From Bdellovibrionia bacterium (lineage in GTDB: Bacteria > Bdellovibrionota > Bdellovibrionia > Bdellovibrionales > JAGQZY01), in the NCBI GenBank assembly GCA_030424715.1, contig JAUHWH010000002.1:62001-126000 (forward strand): 64,000 bases of DNA. Reading direction: 5' to 3'. The stretch's first letter is position 1. The number at the start of each line of letters is the position of its first letter. Shown here piece by piece: positions 16,227 to 23,561 of this stretch. The position numbers and the translations under genes were made by a program. Under the pieces are notes generated by a model that did not search any database, was not told the DNA's origin, and saw nothing but the letters and a program-made list of their open reading frames with translations.

Positions 16227-17879
16227 TTAGTGAGTACCACTCACGAATTGTTCTATAAACAGAGGGTACTCAAGATGAAATCGATTTCTATTTAAGATCG
16301 GCCAATCTGAACATTGGCGCTCTAATTCTCCAATAAGAATATTCTTCGGATCTTTCTTAATGTCTACAAAAATGGAGACGTAAAAATGGAGGGCTTTACA
16401 ACCTTGTTCCTTGTTGCCGATCTGCAACTGAATTTTTGAAAGCAATTTTAACATCGGGTAATTGTAAGGGGACGTGGCCAGCTGTTCACGCAGCCGTGAG
16501 ATCCCCGCCTCCGGATCTCCAGAATACAGTAAAAGTTCAATATGCCTGAAGCAGGCTCTCCAATTGCTTCGATCAAGCTCACAGGCAAGCTCGCTGTACC
16601 GTAAATTGTTAGACCGCTCAAAGGATTTCGAAACCGTCCACCTCACAAGAGCCACCAACAACACCGAGCACGTCACCACAAGCAGCACTCTCATCCACGG
16701 CGTGGGAAGCTCAATGCCCTTGGCGGCCTTAATCTTGGAAAGCGCCCACCCCAAACCAATAGCTGAAACAAAAAAGGGAAAAGCATTATCGAAGGGAAAT
16801 TGAAAAAACAGCTCTGGCAAAAAAGCACACGAGAACAGGAGAAATAAATATTTTTCTTTACCACTCAATAAATTTTCTGAAAAAAGTCTGCGAGTAAAGA
16901 CGACAAAAAGAGACAGCAGGAGTGATAGATAGACTAACCCATTTTCAATCCCCAGGCGCAGAAACTCATTATGCGGGGTCGCAACGATATTGGTTTCGTG
17001 GGGCCGAATTTCCCCAGCCATCTCAAAGGGAATAAAGTTGAATACAAAGTTGCCCACACCGTACCCCAACGGCTTTTTTTTTAACATTTTGATGGAATCC
17101 ACCAAAACATCTTTTCTGAACTTAAGTGAATAACTTTTTTCAGGAATCAACACATTAATAACGAAATTTTCTCTTTGCATAAGAAAGATCGATATCAGTA
17201 AAACCATCGATATCACAGAAAATAGAAAAACCTTCTTTTGGTTTTGCAACCTGTGCCCTAAAGATACCATTGCGATTAGAACCAAGCCAATATAAGCCGA
17301 CCTAGCTTGTGACAATACAACTATGATGAGTCCAACAAACGAAAGAAGAAACACAATTCGTTTTGTGAAGACACCAGTTTCTGTTGTACGAATCAGATGT
17401 AAGATGACCAAAGACATTAGCATGTATTGCGCCAACATGTTCATATTGCCGAAAGTTGAGCTATATAGATTGGGGTCTCTGTTGTGATTTATAACTGAAA
17501 AATAGATTTCTTGAGCCCATACCATCTGACAGACAGCCAGTGAAGCCATAAAAGCCACTTTGATGCTGGTGTGAAGACGCTGCTCTCTGAAATAAAAACA
17601 AGAATACAGAGCGATCCCCACGAAGGAAATTCGATCTAAAAAAAGAGTGATATAGTCCTGAGATGGGTGGTAAAAAAGATTAAAAAGAGTCACGACAAAA
17701 AGCGACCCTAATAAAAAAATCACTTTGTAACCTGGGCTGACTATGGCTCTGAATTCTTTGCGAAAAAAAGCTATAGTCATACATAGAATGCAGACGCCGT
17801 AGACGACAAACCATTTCGATGAAGTATAAGGCGCGGCAAGCCAGTTGAACTTGGCTATAGGTATTAAAAAAAGCCCCAA
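16227..17879 (-). CDS. O-antigen ligase/polymerase-like membrane protein
   Basis: A 550-residue protein with about eleven membrane segments and the Wzy/WaaL-type periplasmic signature ATPHNEFLRLGIENGLVYL. The first segment (FLIPIAKFNWLAAPYTSSKW) is typical of the ligase family. The C-terminal 120 residues after the last helix are soluble and TPR-like. It probably joins or polymerises surface glycans, though no other glycan gene is nearby. The only start in this frame is TTG at 17879, which lies inside a terminator hairpin; AAGGAAG is 11 nt before it. Confidence 0.78.
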   Translation of the reverse strand: MGLFLIPIAKFNWLAAPYTSSKWFVVYGVCILCMTIAFFRKEFRAIVSPGYKVIFLLGSLFVVTLFNLFYHPSQDYITLFLDRISFVGIALYSCFYFREQRLHTSIKVAFMASLAVCQMVWAQEIYFSVINHNRDPNLYSSTFGNMNMLAQYMLMSLVILHLIRTTETGVFTKRIVFLLSFVGLIIVVLSQARSAYIGLVLIAMVSLGHRLQNQKKVFLFSVISMVLLISIFLMQRENFVINVLIPEKSYSLKFRKDVLVDSIKMLKKKPLGYGVGNFVFNFIPFEMAGEIRPHETNIVATPHNEFLRLGIENGLVYLSLLLSLFVVFTRRLFSENLLSGKEKYLFLLFSCAFLPELFFQFPFDNAFPFFVSAIGLGWALSKIKAAKGIELPTPWMRVLLVVTCSVLLVALVRWTVSKSFERSNNLRYSELACELDRSNWRACFRHIELLLYSGDPEAGISRLREQLATSPYNYPMLKLLSKIQLQIGNKEQGCKALHFYVSIFVDIKKDPKNILIGELERQCSDWPILNRNRFHLEYPLFIEQFVSGTH

Positions 17880-17891
17880 TACAATTGGGGC
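17866..17891 (-). terminator. Terminator overlapping the start of the ligase-like gene
   Basis: On the minus strand GCCCCAAT, a 3-nt loop and ATTGGGGC form a perfect 8-bp stem followed by seven Ts (17872-17866). It is a canonical intrinsic terminator for the lipoprotein gene at 17949-18614. The TTG start of the ligase-like gene (17879-17877) is in the 3' arm of the stem. Confidence 0.85.
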
Positions 17892-17948
17892 TTCCTTCCA
17901 TGAAGTTTGAAATAACGCCTTCGTTTCTATGACAGACCTATTTGCCGC

Positions 17949-18614
17949 TTAAATGTCAACGGCCTCGCCTGCACTTGGAGCTTCTTTTTCGTAATGAATG
18001 GGAATGATCGCGTCTTTGGGGATCTCGAAATATTCAGAAGAATCCATGGTTCTGCCCTTGTACTTAATCTGGCCCCCTTCTACGCATCGAACGAAGTCTT
18101 TCGGAGTTACACATAAAGTCATTGGCCCTTTAACACTCGATGCAGATTGAAAACTGAAAGCCACCCGGGAGCCTTTAGCTGTTTCGAATACCACCGAGCA
18201 GCTATTCACTTCAGCCGGAAAGCTCGTGTAGCCATAATTGGGAGTTCGCCCCAACTCCATAACCTCGGGCAAAGCAAATTTCGATTGGCTCACGCTCGAT
18301 CGCGATCCTGTGGTGACAGTAGAGAATACACGCATGCAGCCAGTGACTTCGTATCCCATGATATCACACCGAAGTGGACAGCTTGCCGCCCGACCCACGC
18401 GGCCGTGGTAAATGGAGCTGCTTTTCTCAAAGTTCAGCTCCAGTGGTCTTTTCGTTTTCAATTGAAATCGACCACTGTTATACTCAGCATCCCAGAGATG
18501 ATTGAACGTAGATTCCCCCACTAATGAACTGATGTCTCTTGATTTAGTATAATTGATACAGGAAATTAAGATTACTGAAAGTATAATAGCAAAAAAAATC
18601 GCTTTTTTACTCAT
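17949..18614 (-). CDS. Hypothetical lipoprotein
   Basis: A 221-residue protein with a lipoprotein signal ending in VILISC, cysteine at about position 19. The mature part has several cysteines (ASCPLRCDIMG, GCMRV, NSCSVVF, TLCVTP, VRCVEGG) that could make disulfides. No domain is recognised. It lies upstream of the O-antigen-ligase-like gene, but a terminator separates them. Confidence 0.65.
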   Translation of the reverse strand: MSKKAIFFAIILSVILISCINYTKSRDISSLVGESTFNHLWDAEYNSGRFQLKTKRPLELNFEKSSSIYHGRVGRAASCPLRCDIMGYEVTGCMRVFSTVTTGSRSSVSQSKFALPEVMELGRTPNYGYTSFPAEVNSCSVVFETAKGSRVAFSFQSASSVKGPMTLCVTPKDFVRCVEGGQIKYKGRTMDSSEYFEIPKDAIIPIHYEKEAPSAGEAVDI

Positions 18615-18717
18615 TTATCCCCCAAGGTTAAACAAAAGATAAGGTGCCCTATAGAATTTGTCTAGCTAACAATCGATGACTCTGGCGAGCTCTGGACTAT
18701 CGTCAAGTTACTTCAAC

Positions 18718-18755
18718 ACTTCTTCAATGAGCCGCACTAGTAAAAAAAGCCCAGC
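18718..18755. repeat. 38-nt intergenic repeat, copy 2
   Basis: Matches copy 1 at 15361-15398 at 35 of 38 positions. Here the A-run and GCCCAGC also form the foot of the terminator at 18742-18778. Confidence 0.75.
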
Positions 18756-18778
18756 CCACTCCTAGGGCGGAAGGGCTG
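18742..18778 (-). terminator. Terminator of the secreted-protein gene 18816-19220
   Basis: On the minus strand CAGCCC (18778-18773) pairs with GGGCTG (18757-18752), followed by GGC and seven Ts. The 15-nt loop contains a further short GC-rich pairing. Confidence 0.65.
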
Positions 18779-18815
18779 ATTTTGAAAGAGGGTTCTTCAA
18801 TGGTGCTGTCGGGCT

Positions 18816-19220
18816 CTATTGAACCGCTGGTGCGAAATCAACCGTCGATTCGTCGACATCCAGTTCTCCTAAAAGGGTTCCATCGTGACCGTCTACGACT
18901 CGATATGTTCCACTTAGAGAGTCTGTATCAAATTCGATCTCACGGTACTCAACAGCTCGCGTGCAGACCCGATCCCGGTAAACTTTGGCAAGATGGACAA
19001 GAACCAGAGTGTTGTTTTTCGATTCTTTCACTCGACTCCAGCGCTCGACACAGCCATTGGGGTACTGAGCGACCGCAAGTAAATCATCATCGGCTCCGGT
19101 TGGTACGCCGACGTCTACAAGTGGCATAGTCTCAATGCGTGTTTTTGGATATTCGGCCATTCCATAAGATGTGAATAAAATTGTTAAAAGCGAAATTGAA
19201 TATTTTAAAATTGTAATCAT
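18816..19220 (-). CDS. Small secreted hypothetical protein
   Basis: A 134-residue protein with a signal peptide (LKYSISLLTILFTSYGMA) and two cysteines (NGCVERW and RVCTRAV). The mature part is acidic and probably strand-rich, ending in a short hydrophobic stretch. No domain is recognised. A 7-bp hairpin (CAGCAGC at 19252-19258 with GCTGCTG at 19266-19272) lies about 35 nt upstream, in its leader. Confidence 0.65.
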   Translation of the reverse strand: MITILKYSISLLTILFTSYGMAEYPKTRIETMPLVDVGVPTGADDDLLAVAQYPNGCVERWSRVKESKNNTLVLVHLAKVYRDRVCTRAVEYREIEFDTDSLSGTYRVVDGHDGTLLGELDVDESTVDFAPAVQ

Positions 19221-19682
19221 AGTTTAGCTTCTCCTTGTTAATGGTTAATGCCAGCAGCACCTATTGCTGCTGAACGAAAGGCAATTGAATCTCGCAAACC
19301 TCGATCACTTGCGACCGGGGTTTCCTTTCATAGTCATCCTGACCCCTTAGTTCGCTAGCAGGCTCTCTTATTTCGAAAGAAAATGATTCCTGCAAATCTT
19401 TCAAAATTGTCTAGCTATTTAAACATAGCTGGCAAATCTACCCTAAAAACAAAGAGAATTAAAATTTCTCGAAGAGGCCAAGCCTCTAAAATGCAGTGCT
19501 ACAAAGAAGAGTAACGATCTTCTTAAAAAAAAGGCTCTCCATTTGCACTCAAGACTTTTAATATTTATAGAATACTACACACTTGCCACAAGCGAATGTG
19601 AGGCCCTCGTTACCATGTCGTAATAATATAGATCTAATATTAAGATGAAACCATGCAACGATAAGTACAAAGGAGAAACACA
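19221..19682. other. Divergent intergenic region
   Basis: About 460 nt between divergent genes. It contains the CAGCAGC/GCTGCTG hairpin at 19252-19272 and a second stem AGAGGC-CAA-GCCTCT at 19473-19487 without a T-tract. No convincing ORF or promoter is seen; the part before the hemerythrin gene is AT-rich. Confidence 0.45.
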
Positions 19683-20117
19683 GTGGCAGACAATATATAT
19701 GAAGAGCTTAGAAAAGATCATGAAGCGCAGAGAACCCTTTTGACAGAGCTCACAGAAACTTCGGGAGACTCGAATGAAAGACAATCACTCTTTGATCTTT
19801 TGAAAAAGAACCTGCAAGACCACGCTAAATTTGAGGAGCGTTTCTTTTATGCTGAGCTTATGCAAGAAGATATGGTTATGGAAAAAGCACGCCACAGTGT
19901 GCATGAACACCACGAAATTGATGAGCAAATCGAAAAGTTAGAATCTATTGAGTTCTCGTCTCCACAATGGCTCGTCGAAGCCAAGAATTTGCAAGAGCTT
20001 GTCGAGCACCATTTAAAAGAAGAAGAGCAGGAGACTTTTCAACTCTCCGGCAAAGTTCTGACCGATGCGCAAAAGAAAAACCTGGGACAATCTTATCACA
20101 AGGAAATGCACACCTAG
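19683..20117 (+). CDS. Hemerythrin-domain protein
   Basis: A 144-residue four-helix protein with the diiron ligand pattern of the HHE family: KDHEAQR on helix 1, HAKFEERFF on helix 2, HEHHEIDEQIEK on helix 3 and EHHLKEEEQETF on helix 4. It should bind O2, NO or iron in the cytosol. The start is GTG at 19683 with AAAGGAGA upstream. It is a single gene. Confidence 0.9.
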   Translation: MADNIYEELRKDHEAQRTLLTELTETSGDSNERQSLFDLLKKNLQDHAKFEERFFYAELMQEDMVMEKARHSVHEHHEIDEQIEKLESIEFSSPQWLVEAKNLQELVEHHLKEEEQETFQLSGKVLTDAQKKNLGQSYHKEMHT

Positions 20118-20132
20118 TAAAGAGGTGAAAGG

Positions 20133-20228
20133 CTGTTTTGCACTCATTGCAAACAGATGGGTTGCTACCATAAAAAGTTAAAGTGCGACTACTTGCCGGC
20201 TACTCAGGACGCCATTCTTTGGATTTAA
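20133..20228 (+). CDS. Possible 31-residue Cys/His mini-protein (CTG start)
   Basis: A short frame beginning at CTG, with AGAGGTG at the correct distance upstream. It encodes LFCTHCKQMGCYHKKLKC, with four Cys and two His in zinc-knuckle-like spacing. CTG starts are rare and the last 29 nt overlap the convergent gene, so this may be chance. Confidence 0.2.
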   Translation: MFCTHCKQMGCYHKKLKCDYLPATQDAILWI

Positions 20229-20769
20229 AAAGCCCACCGCGGATGTACATGCCGGCAATGCTGGGCTCTGCAGAGCCCATGTGGCGGTACCAGAGCGCGA
20301 GGTCACGATTGAAGCGGAGCACGTAAAACTCTTCGCCATTGTCGCCCCTCCGCACGCCGGCTTCGGCTATAAAGGGTTGGCGCTCGTAGGTTTTCGAATA
20401 TCGACCACCGGGGTACACGTCCACCAGAAAGGTCGTGGTCTCTGTGAAGGCTTTCGTCACTTCATTAAAACTCAACTTATAAACTTCAGACCACCGCGCT
20501 TTGGGAATTCGTAGTTCCGCGTATCGAGGGCCTATTTGCACCCAACTCTGAGGCCACTCTGTTTGAATCCGTGGGATCTTCGCAATCAGATCTGGCGCTC
20601 GATCATCGTTGAACTCGAGGTGCCAATTTGTTCGCACCGGATTTGGTGAGAAGACGCTGGCACAACTTCGCCCCGATGCCGTACTACCAACTAAAGATGA
20701 AAAAGGCGCCGCCTGGCTGGGAGAGCCGAGGCTTGAAGCAACAGTGAGAGTGACTAACCAAACTCTCAT
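20200..20769 (-). CDS. Hypothetical secreted protein
   Basis: A 189-residue protein with a signal peptide (VWLVTLTVASSLGSPSQAA). The mature part is rich in aromatic and Arg residues, and no domain is recognised. It is translationally coupled to the TrpR-like gene by a 4-nt overlap, so the two form an operon, which is unusual for a DNA-binding protein and an exported one. Confidence 0.65.
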   Translation of the reverse strand: MRVWLVTLTVASSLGSPSQAAPFSSLVGSTASGRSCASVFSPNPVRTNWHLEFNDDRAPDLIAKIPRIQTEWPQSWVQIGPRYAELRIPKARWSEVYKLSFNEVTKAFTETTTFLVDVYPGGRYSKTYERQPFIAEAGVRRGDNGEEFYVLRFNRDLALWYRHMGSAEPSIAGMYIRGGLFKSKEWRPE

Positions 20770-21062
20770 GACCGCTCGACCTGCCCAATGGCTTTTTGAT
20801 AACCTCCCTCGCCAAATTTAAGGGCTCTTGCCACCCGAGTGATAGTCGCGGTGGAGCATTTCGTTTTCTCAGAAATACTACGATAATCCCAGCCCTCTTG
20901 AATCATCTCGGCCACAACAAAACGGTCGGCCAACGACTTGAGCTCGGCAGGGGTGCATAGATCAGTAATAAATTCCTTGATTTCCGTTTCACTATCGAAC
21001 CGGCTAAGAGCTTTGATGAGTTTTTTAAGGCCCGGATCTCGCGGGCTGAGTTCTGCTTTCAA
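20766..21062 (-). CDS. TrpR-like YerC/YecD-family regulator
   Basis: A 98-residue helical protein of the Trp-repressor superfamily. The HTH is visible as FVVAEMIQEGWDYRSISEKT followed by KCSTATITRVARAL; the preceding LCTPAELKSLADR is also typical. YerC-type proteins are DNA-binding but mostly uncharacterised. The start is TTG at 21062 with GGAGG. A perfect inverted repeat lies 13-38 nt upstream and could be its own operator. Confidence 0.85.
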   Translation of the reverse strand: MKAELSPRDPGLKKLIKALSRFDSETEIKEFITDLCTPAELKSLADRFVVAEMIQEGWDYRSISEKTKCSTATITRVARALKFGEGGYQKAIGQVERS

Positions 21063-21074
21063 GACGCCTCCACT

Positions 21075-21100
21075 GTTTTAGTGTTTTAATTCGCTAAAAC
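21075..21100. promoter_or_regulatory. Inverted repeat, possible operator of the TrpR-like gene
   Basis: GTTTTAG (21075-21081) and CTAAAAC (21094-21100) are perfect inverted arms around 12 nt. They lie immediately upstream of the TTG start, where repression or autoregulation would act. By comparison, trp operators contain CTAG half-sites. Confidence 0.4.
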
Positions 21101-21209
21101 GGTGTCGTCAATTTTTTTCTTAGGTTTAATGCTGACCTGCTCCAGCTATCAACCTCGAAATGACGACTTTGATCAACTCAGGGGTCGGCGATACTCCGAT
21201 CACCACGAA

Positions 21210-21656
21210 TTAGCGGCAGTCGTTGCAGGTTCCCTGAAAGGTGATATTGGAGAACGAACCAAAAGAGTTTACAAAGCTCTTCATTTTGTTCACGGCCTGG
21301 CAAATCTGCTTATCGTGCGAGTCGACCTCAAAAGTGGAATCACAGCGATTACAGATCGCCATAATATGGAGATGATCATGGCCATGATCAGCGTCGTGTT
21401 TGTGGGCGCAAATGGAATACTTTCCATCTTGAAGACGATGCACAAGTCCTAACTTCGAAAAAAGATTCAAATTGCGGTACACAGACACCCGATCGGTCTT
21501 GATGCCAGATGTAGATTCAATCTTTGCAAATACACCCTGAACTGATATGGATTTATCGCTATCGGCTAAAACACTATACACCGCTTTGCGGGCTTCTGTG
21601 ATGCGCAGGTTGTTTTTTTTAAGGCTATCTAAAAAGCGATCGTCATCGATGGTCAT
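21210..21656 (-). CDS. Fur-family metalloregulator (Zur-like)
   Basis: A 148-residue Fur-superfamily repressor. The N-terminal winged helix has LRITEARKAVYSVL and DRVSVYRNLNLFSKLGLVHR. The hinge is followed by a metal-binding run HKHDADHGHDHLHIM, then CNRC and, at the C-terminus, CNDC, the two Cys pairs that hold structural zinc. The very His-rich site and its coupling to tonB suggest zinc or a similar metal rather than iron. It is last in a three-gene unit with 4-nt overlaps. Confidence 0.88.
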   Translation of the reverse strand: MTIDDDRFLDSLKKNNLRITEARKAVYSVLADSDKSISVQGVFAKIESTSGIKTDRVSVYRNLNLFSKLGLVHRLQDGKYSICAHKHDADHGHDHLHIMAICNRCDSTFEVDSHDKQICQAVNKMKSFVNSFGSFSNITFQGTCNDCR

Positions 21657-22069
21657 AGGGCGTCCTTTATTGTTTTGCAGGGGATGAGTCCCTGAAACAG
21701 TAGGTTTCGATTATGTTTTACCAACAATAATTGCGGCGTGAGCTGTTGAGTGATGCCCAAGCTGGCAAGTGTGTCGGTGTTTGCAAAATAGGCTGGCAAG
21801 GGAGTTCCCATTTTGCTGTACTCGGCCCGAAGGGCTTGCTCCGCGGAAAAGGCCCCCAAAAGGTGAATCGGGAGATCCAAGCAACCCAACTGCTTCACCT
21901 GTCGTCGGCAAGCAAAGCAATCGGCTTGGAACACCAGAAACAACTGTGGTGATGCACCTGGGACCTCAAAGCGGTTTGACGAGACGTCTTTCAAACTCCG
22001 CAAGTCGAAAGACACTGTCGGCTGGGCAAAACTGGAAAGCAGAAAGAGTAAAGACAGTAAAAACATCAT
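21653..22069 (-). CDS. Exported thioredoxin-like protein
   Basis: A 138-residue thioredoxin-fold protein with a short signal peptide (MMFLLSLLFLLSSFAQ) and a CFAC active site in LFLVFQADCFACRRQ. A likely cis-Pro is in LTPQLLLV. It is shorter than typical TlpA proteins and has further cysteines at GCLDL and IPCKT. It probably acts in the periplasm as a thiol reductase or metal chaperone. It is coupled to tonB upstream and the Fur-family gene downstream. Confidence 0.75.
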   Translation of the reverse strand: MMFLLSLLFLLSSFAQPTVSFDLRSLKDVSSNRFEVPGASPQLFLVFQADCFACRRQVKQLGCLDLPIHLLGAFSAEQALRAEYSKMGTPLPAYFANTDTLASLGITQQLTPQLLLVKHNRNLLFQGLIPCKTIKDAL

Positions 22070-22677
22070 CGCCCCCGTGCCATGCGATATTCAATGGGAA
22101 CCACGAATTCACGACTTCGAGCCACGGCATCAGGCAAGGGCTTAAAACGCCCCAGCTTTTCGATGAGGGTCACCGCAGCTTTGTTGAGTGTTTCGTGATT
22201 GCAGCCTTTCTCAAGGTGAACATGTTTAAACTCACCGTCGGCTGTCACATGAAAGCGAACCGAGACGGTCCCTGACTGGTTGAGCTTCATGGCCTTTCTT
22301 GGATAATAGCGGTTGTTGGCGATATACATATAGAGAGCTTGGCTGTACGAGAGTCGTAATTTCTCTGTCTTCTCGTCCAAACCTTGGCTCTCAGAAGCTG
22401 AAGATGTCGCGACGCTTTTTGATGATCGCTCACCCTTGTCTTCCCGAAGGGGCAAGGCCGGTTGTATCTTATATTTTTTACTAAGCTTCTTGCTTTTACG
22501 CAGCTTCGGCTGCCTGAGGGGTTGGGGCTTTTCTACGATCTCAATCTGCTCGGGTAAAATCAGCACTTGCATAGGGCCACCCGATCGATCGGGACTGCTG
22601 GCACCAAACCAGAAGCCTCCGGTGAGAACCAACAGCAAAAGAGAATGTAAGACGGCGCTAATTAAAAAATACTTCAT
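22066..22677 (-). CDS. TonB-like energy transducer
   Basis: A 203-residue protein with an N-terminal membrane anchor (FLISAVLHSLLLLVLTGG), a Lys/Pro/Ser-rich periplasmic linker, and a C-terminal TonB domain (about 110-200) with YYPRKAMKLNQSGTVSVRF and VHLEKGC. It couples the inner-membrane proton motive force to outer-membrane receptors. No exbB/exbD lie here. It is the first gene of the leftward operon and divergent from the receptor it probably serves. Confidence 0.88.
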   Translation of the reverse strand: MKYFLISAVLHSLLLLVLTGGFWFGASSPDRSGGPMQVLILPEQIEIVEKPQPLRQPKLRKSKKLSKKYKIQPALPLREDKGERSSKSVATSSASESQGLDEKTEKLRLSYSQALYMYIANNRYYPRKAMKLNQSGTVSVRFHVTADGEFKHVHLEKGCNHETLNKAAVTLIEKLGRFKPLPDAVARSREFVVPIEYRMARGR

Positions 22678-22696
22678 CCGAAAAATACCTTGTCAC

Positions 22697-22711
22697 TGCA
22701 ATAAAGTTGCA
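22697..22711. promoter_or_regulatory. Metalloregulator box 1 in the divergent promoter
   Basis: TGCAA-TAAAG-TTGCA, followed by ATAA. It has the same arms, spacing and right flank as the box at 22733. It lies about 20 nt upstream of the tonB start, fitting repression by the neighbouring Fur/Zur-type protein. Confidence 0.55.
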
Positions 22712-22732
22712 ATAAAAGGTTTATAGCTTAAA

Positions 22733-22747
22733 TGCAATATTGTTGCA
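22733..22747. promoter_or_regulatory. Metalloregulator box 2 in the divergent promoter
   Basis: TGCAA-TATTG-TTGCA, followed by ATAA; 17 of 19 bases match box 1. It lies 22 nt upstream of the lipoprotein start at 22770. Centre-to-centre distance between the boxes is 36 nt. Confidence 0.55.
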
Positions 22748-22769
22748 ATAACAAAGATGGAGCCCCTCT

Positions 22770-23552
22770 ATGAATCTTTTCAAAGCCCTACCCCTCTTCT
22801 CCCTGCTGTTTTTCGCCAACACGGCCTGTTCGGAAACCCCTTCTGCTGTGGTCGGTGCCGTGACTCCGAAAAGCCTGACCCAGTTTGATCTCGCAGCCGT
22901 AACCTACTCTGGCAAGACCATGGTATTCGACGAAGACGAACAAAAATTGGTTCCCACCAAGCAACCCTGCACCTTGCAGCTTTCGCTACTCGAAGAAGAG
23001 ATGGCGAATCACTTCATTGTGCAAATTGCTGAGACCATCCATGGCGAAACCTTACCCGCTCTTGAATTGGACCTGTATTACCGCGACCTCGACAATAAAA
23101 CGTTCGTAACGGAACCACCAGCCTCCGGAAACTTTGTTCCCAACCTTATTGGGATGATCGTTGATGCAGAAGACGTCGACGTTAATTTACTCAGTAAGTA
23201 CGAGAAAGACGTGTCTTTGGTTCAGTCCGCTCACCTTAAGTTTGATAAGAGTACCGATCTGAACTCTCTACAAATTGAACTGGACGGTGTCATGAAGTCG
23301 GGTACTAAGAGCCTTTCATCACAAAACCTCAATCTTCTCGATCAACTGCAAGACGCCACCTTGCGAATGCAGCATATTGGCCACATTGACAAACTCTTTT
23401 GCGGAGCCTTTCAATTAGATACTGAAACCTCATTAGTGACGTTTGATCTCGAGGGTGGTGAGCACGGCGAAGAAGGTCACAGTCTCGAGCAAGAAGGCCA
23501 CGAACATGAAGGCGAAGCTCACTCGCATGATCACGAACACGACCACGATTAA
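22770..23552 (+). CDS. Lipoprotein with His/Glu-rich metal-binding tail
   Basis: A 260-residue probable lipoprotein (signal ending FFANTAC; the -3 Asn is unusual). The middle is an unrecognised, probably strand-rich domain with cysteines at QPCTLQL and LFCGAF. The last 30 residues are His/Glu/Asp-rich, with HEHEGEAHSHDHEHDHD, a classic transition-metal-binding tail. It precedes the TonB-dependent receptor by 9 nt. It may bind or hand over zinc or a similar metal at the outer membrane. Confidence 0.75.
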   Translation: MNLFKALPLFSLLFFANTACSETPSAVVGAVTPKSLTQFDLAAVTYSGKTMVFDEDEQKLVPTKQPCTLQLSLLEEEMANHFIVQIAETIHGETLPALELDLYYRDLDNKTFVTEPPASGNFVPNLIGMIVDAEDVDVNLLSKYEKDVSLVQSAHLKFDKSTDLNSLQIELDGVMKSGTKSLSSQNLNLLDQLQDATLRMQHIGHIDKLFCGAFQLDTETSLVTFDLEGGEHGEEGHSLEQEGHEHEGEAHSHDHEHDHD

Positions 23553-23561
23553 GAAGGCCCA

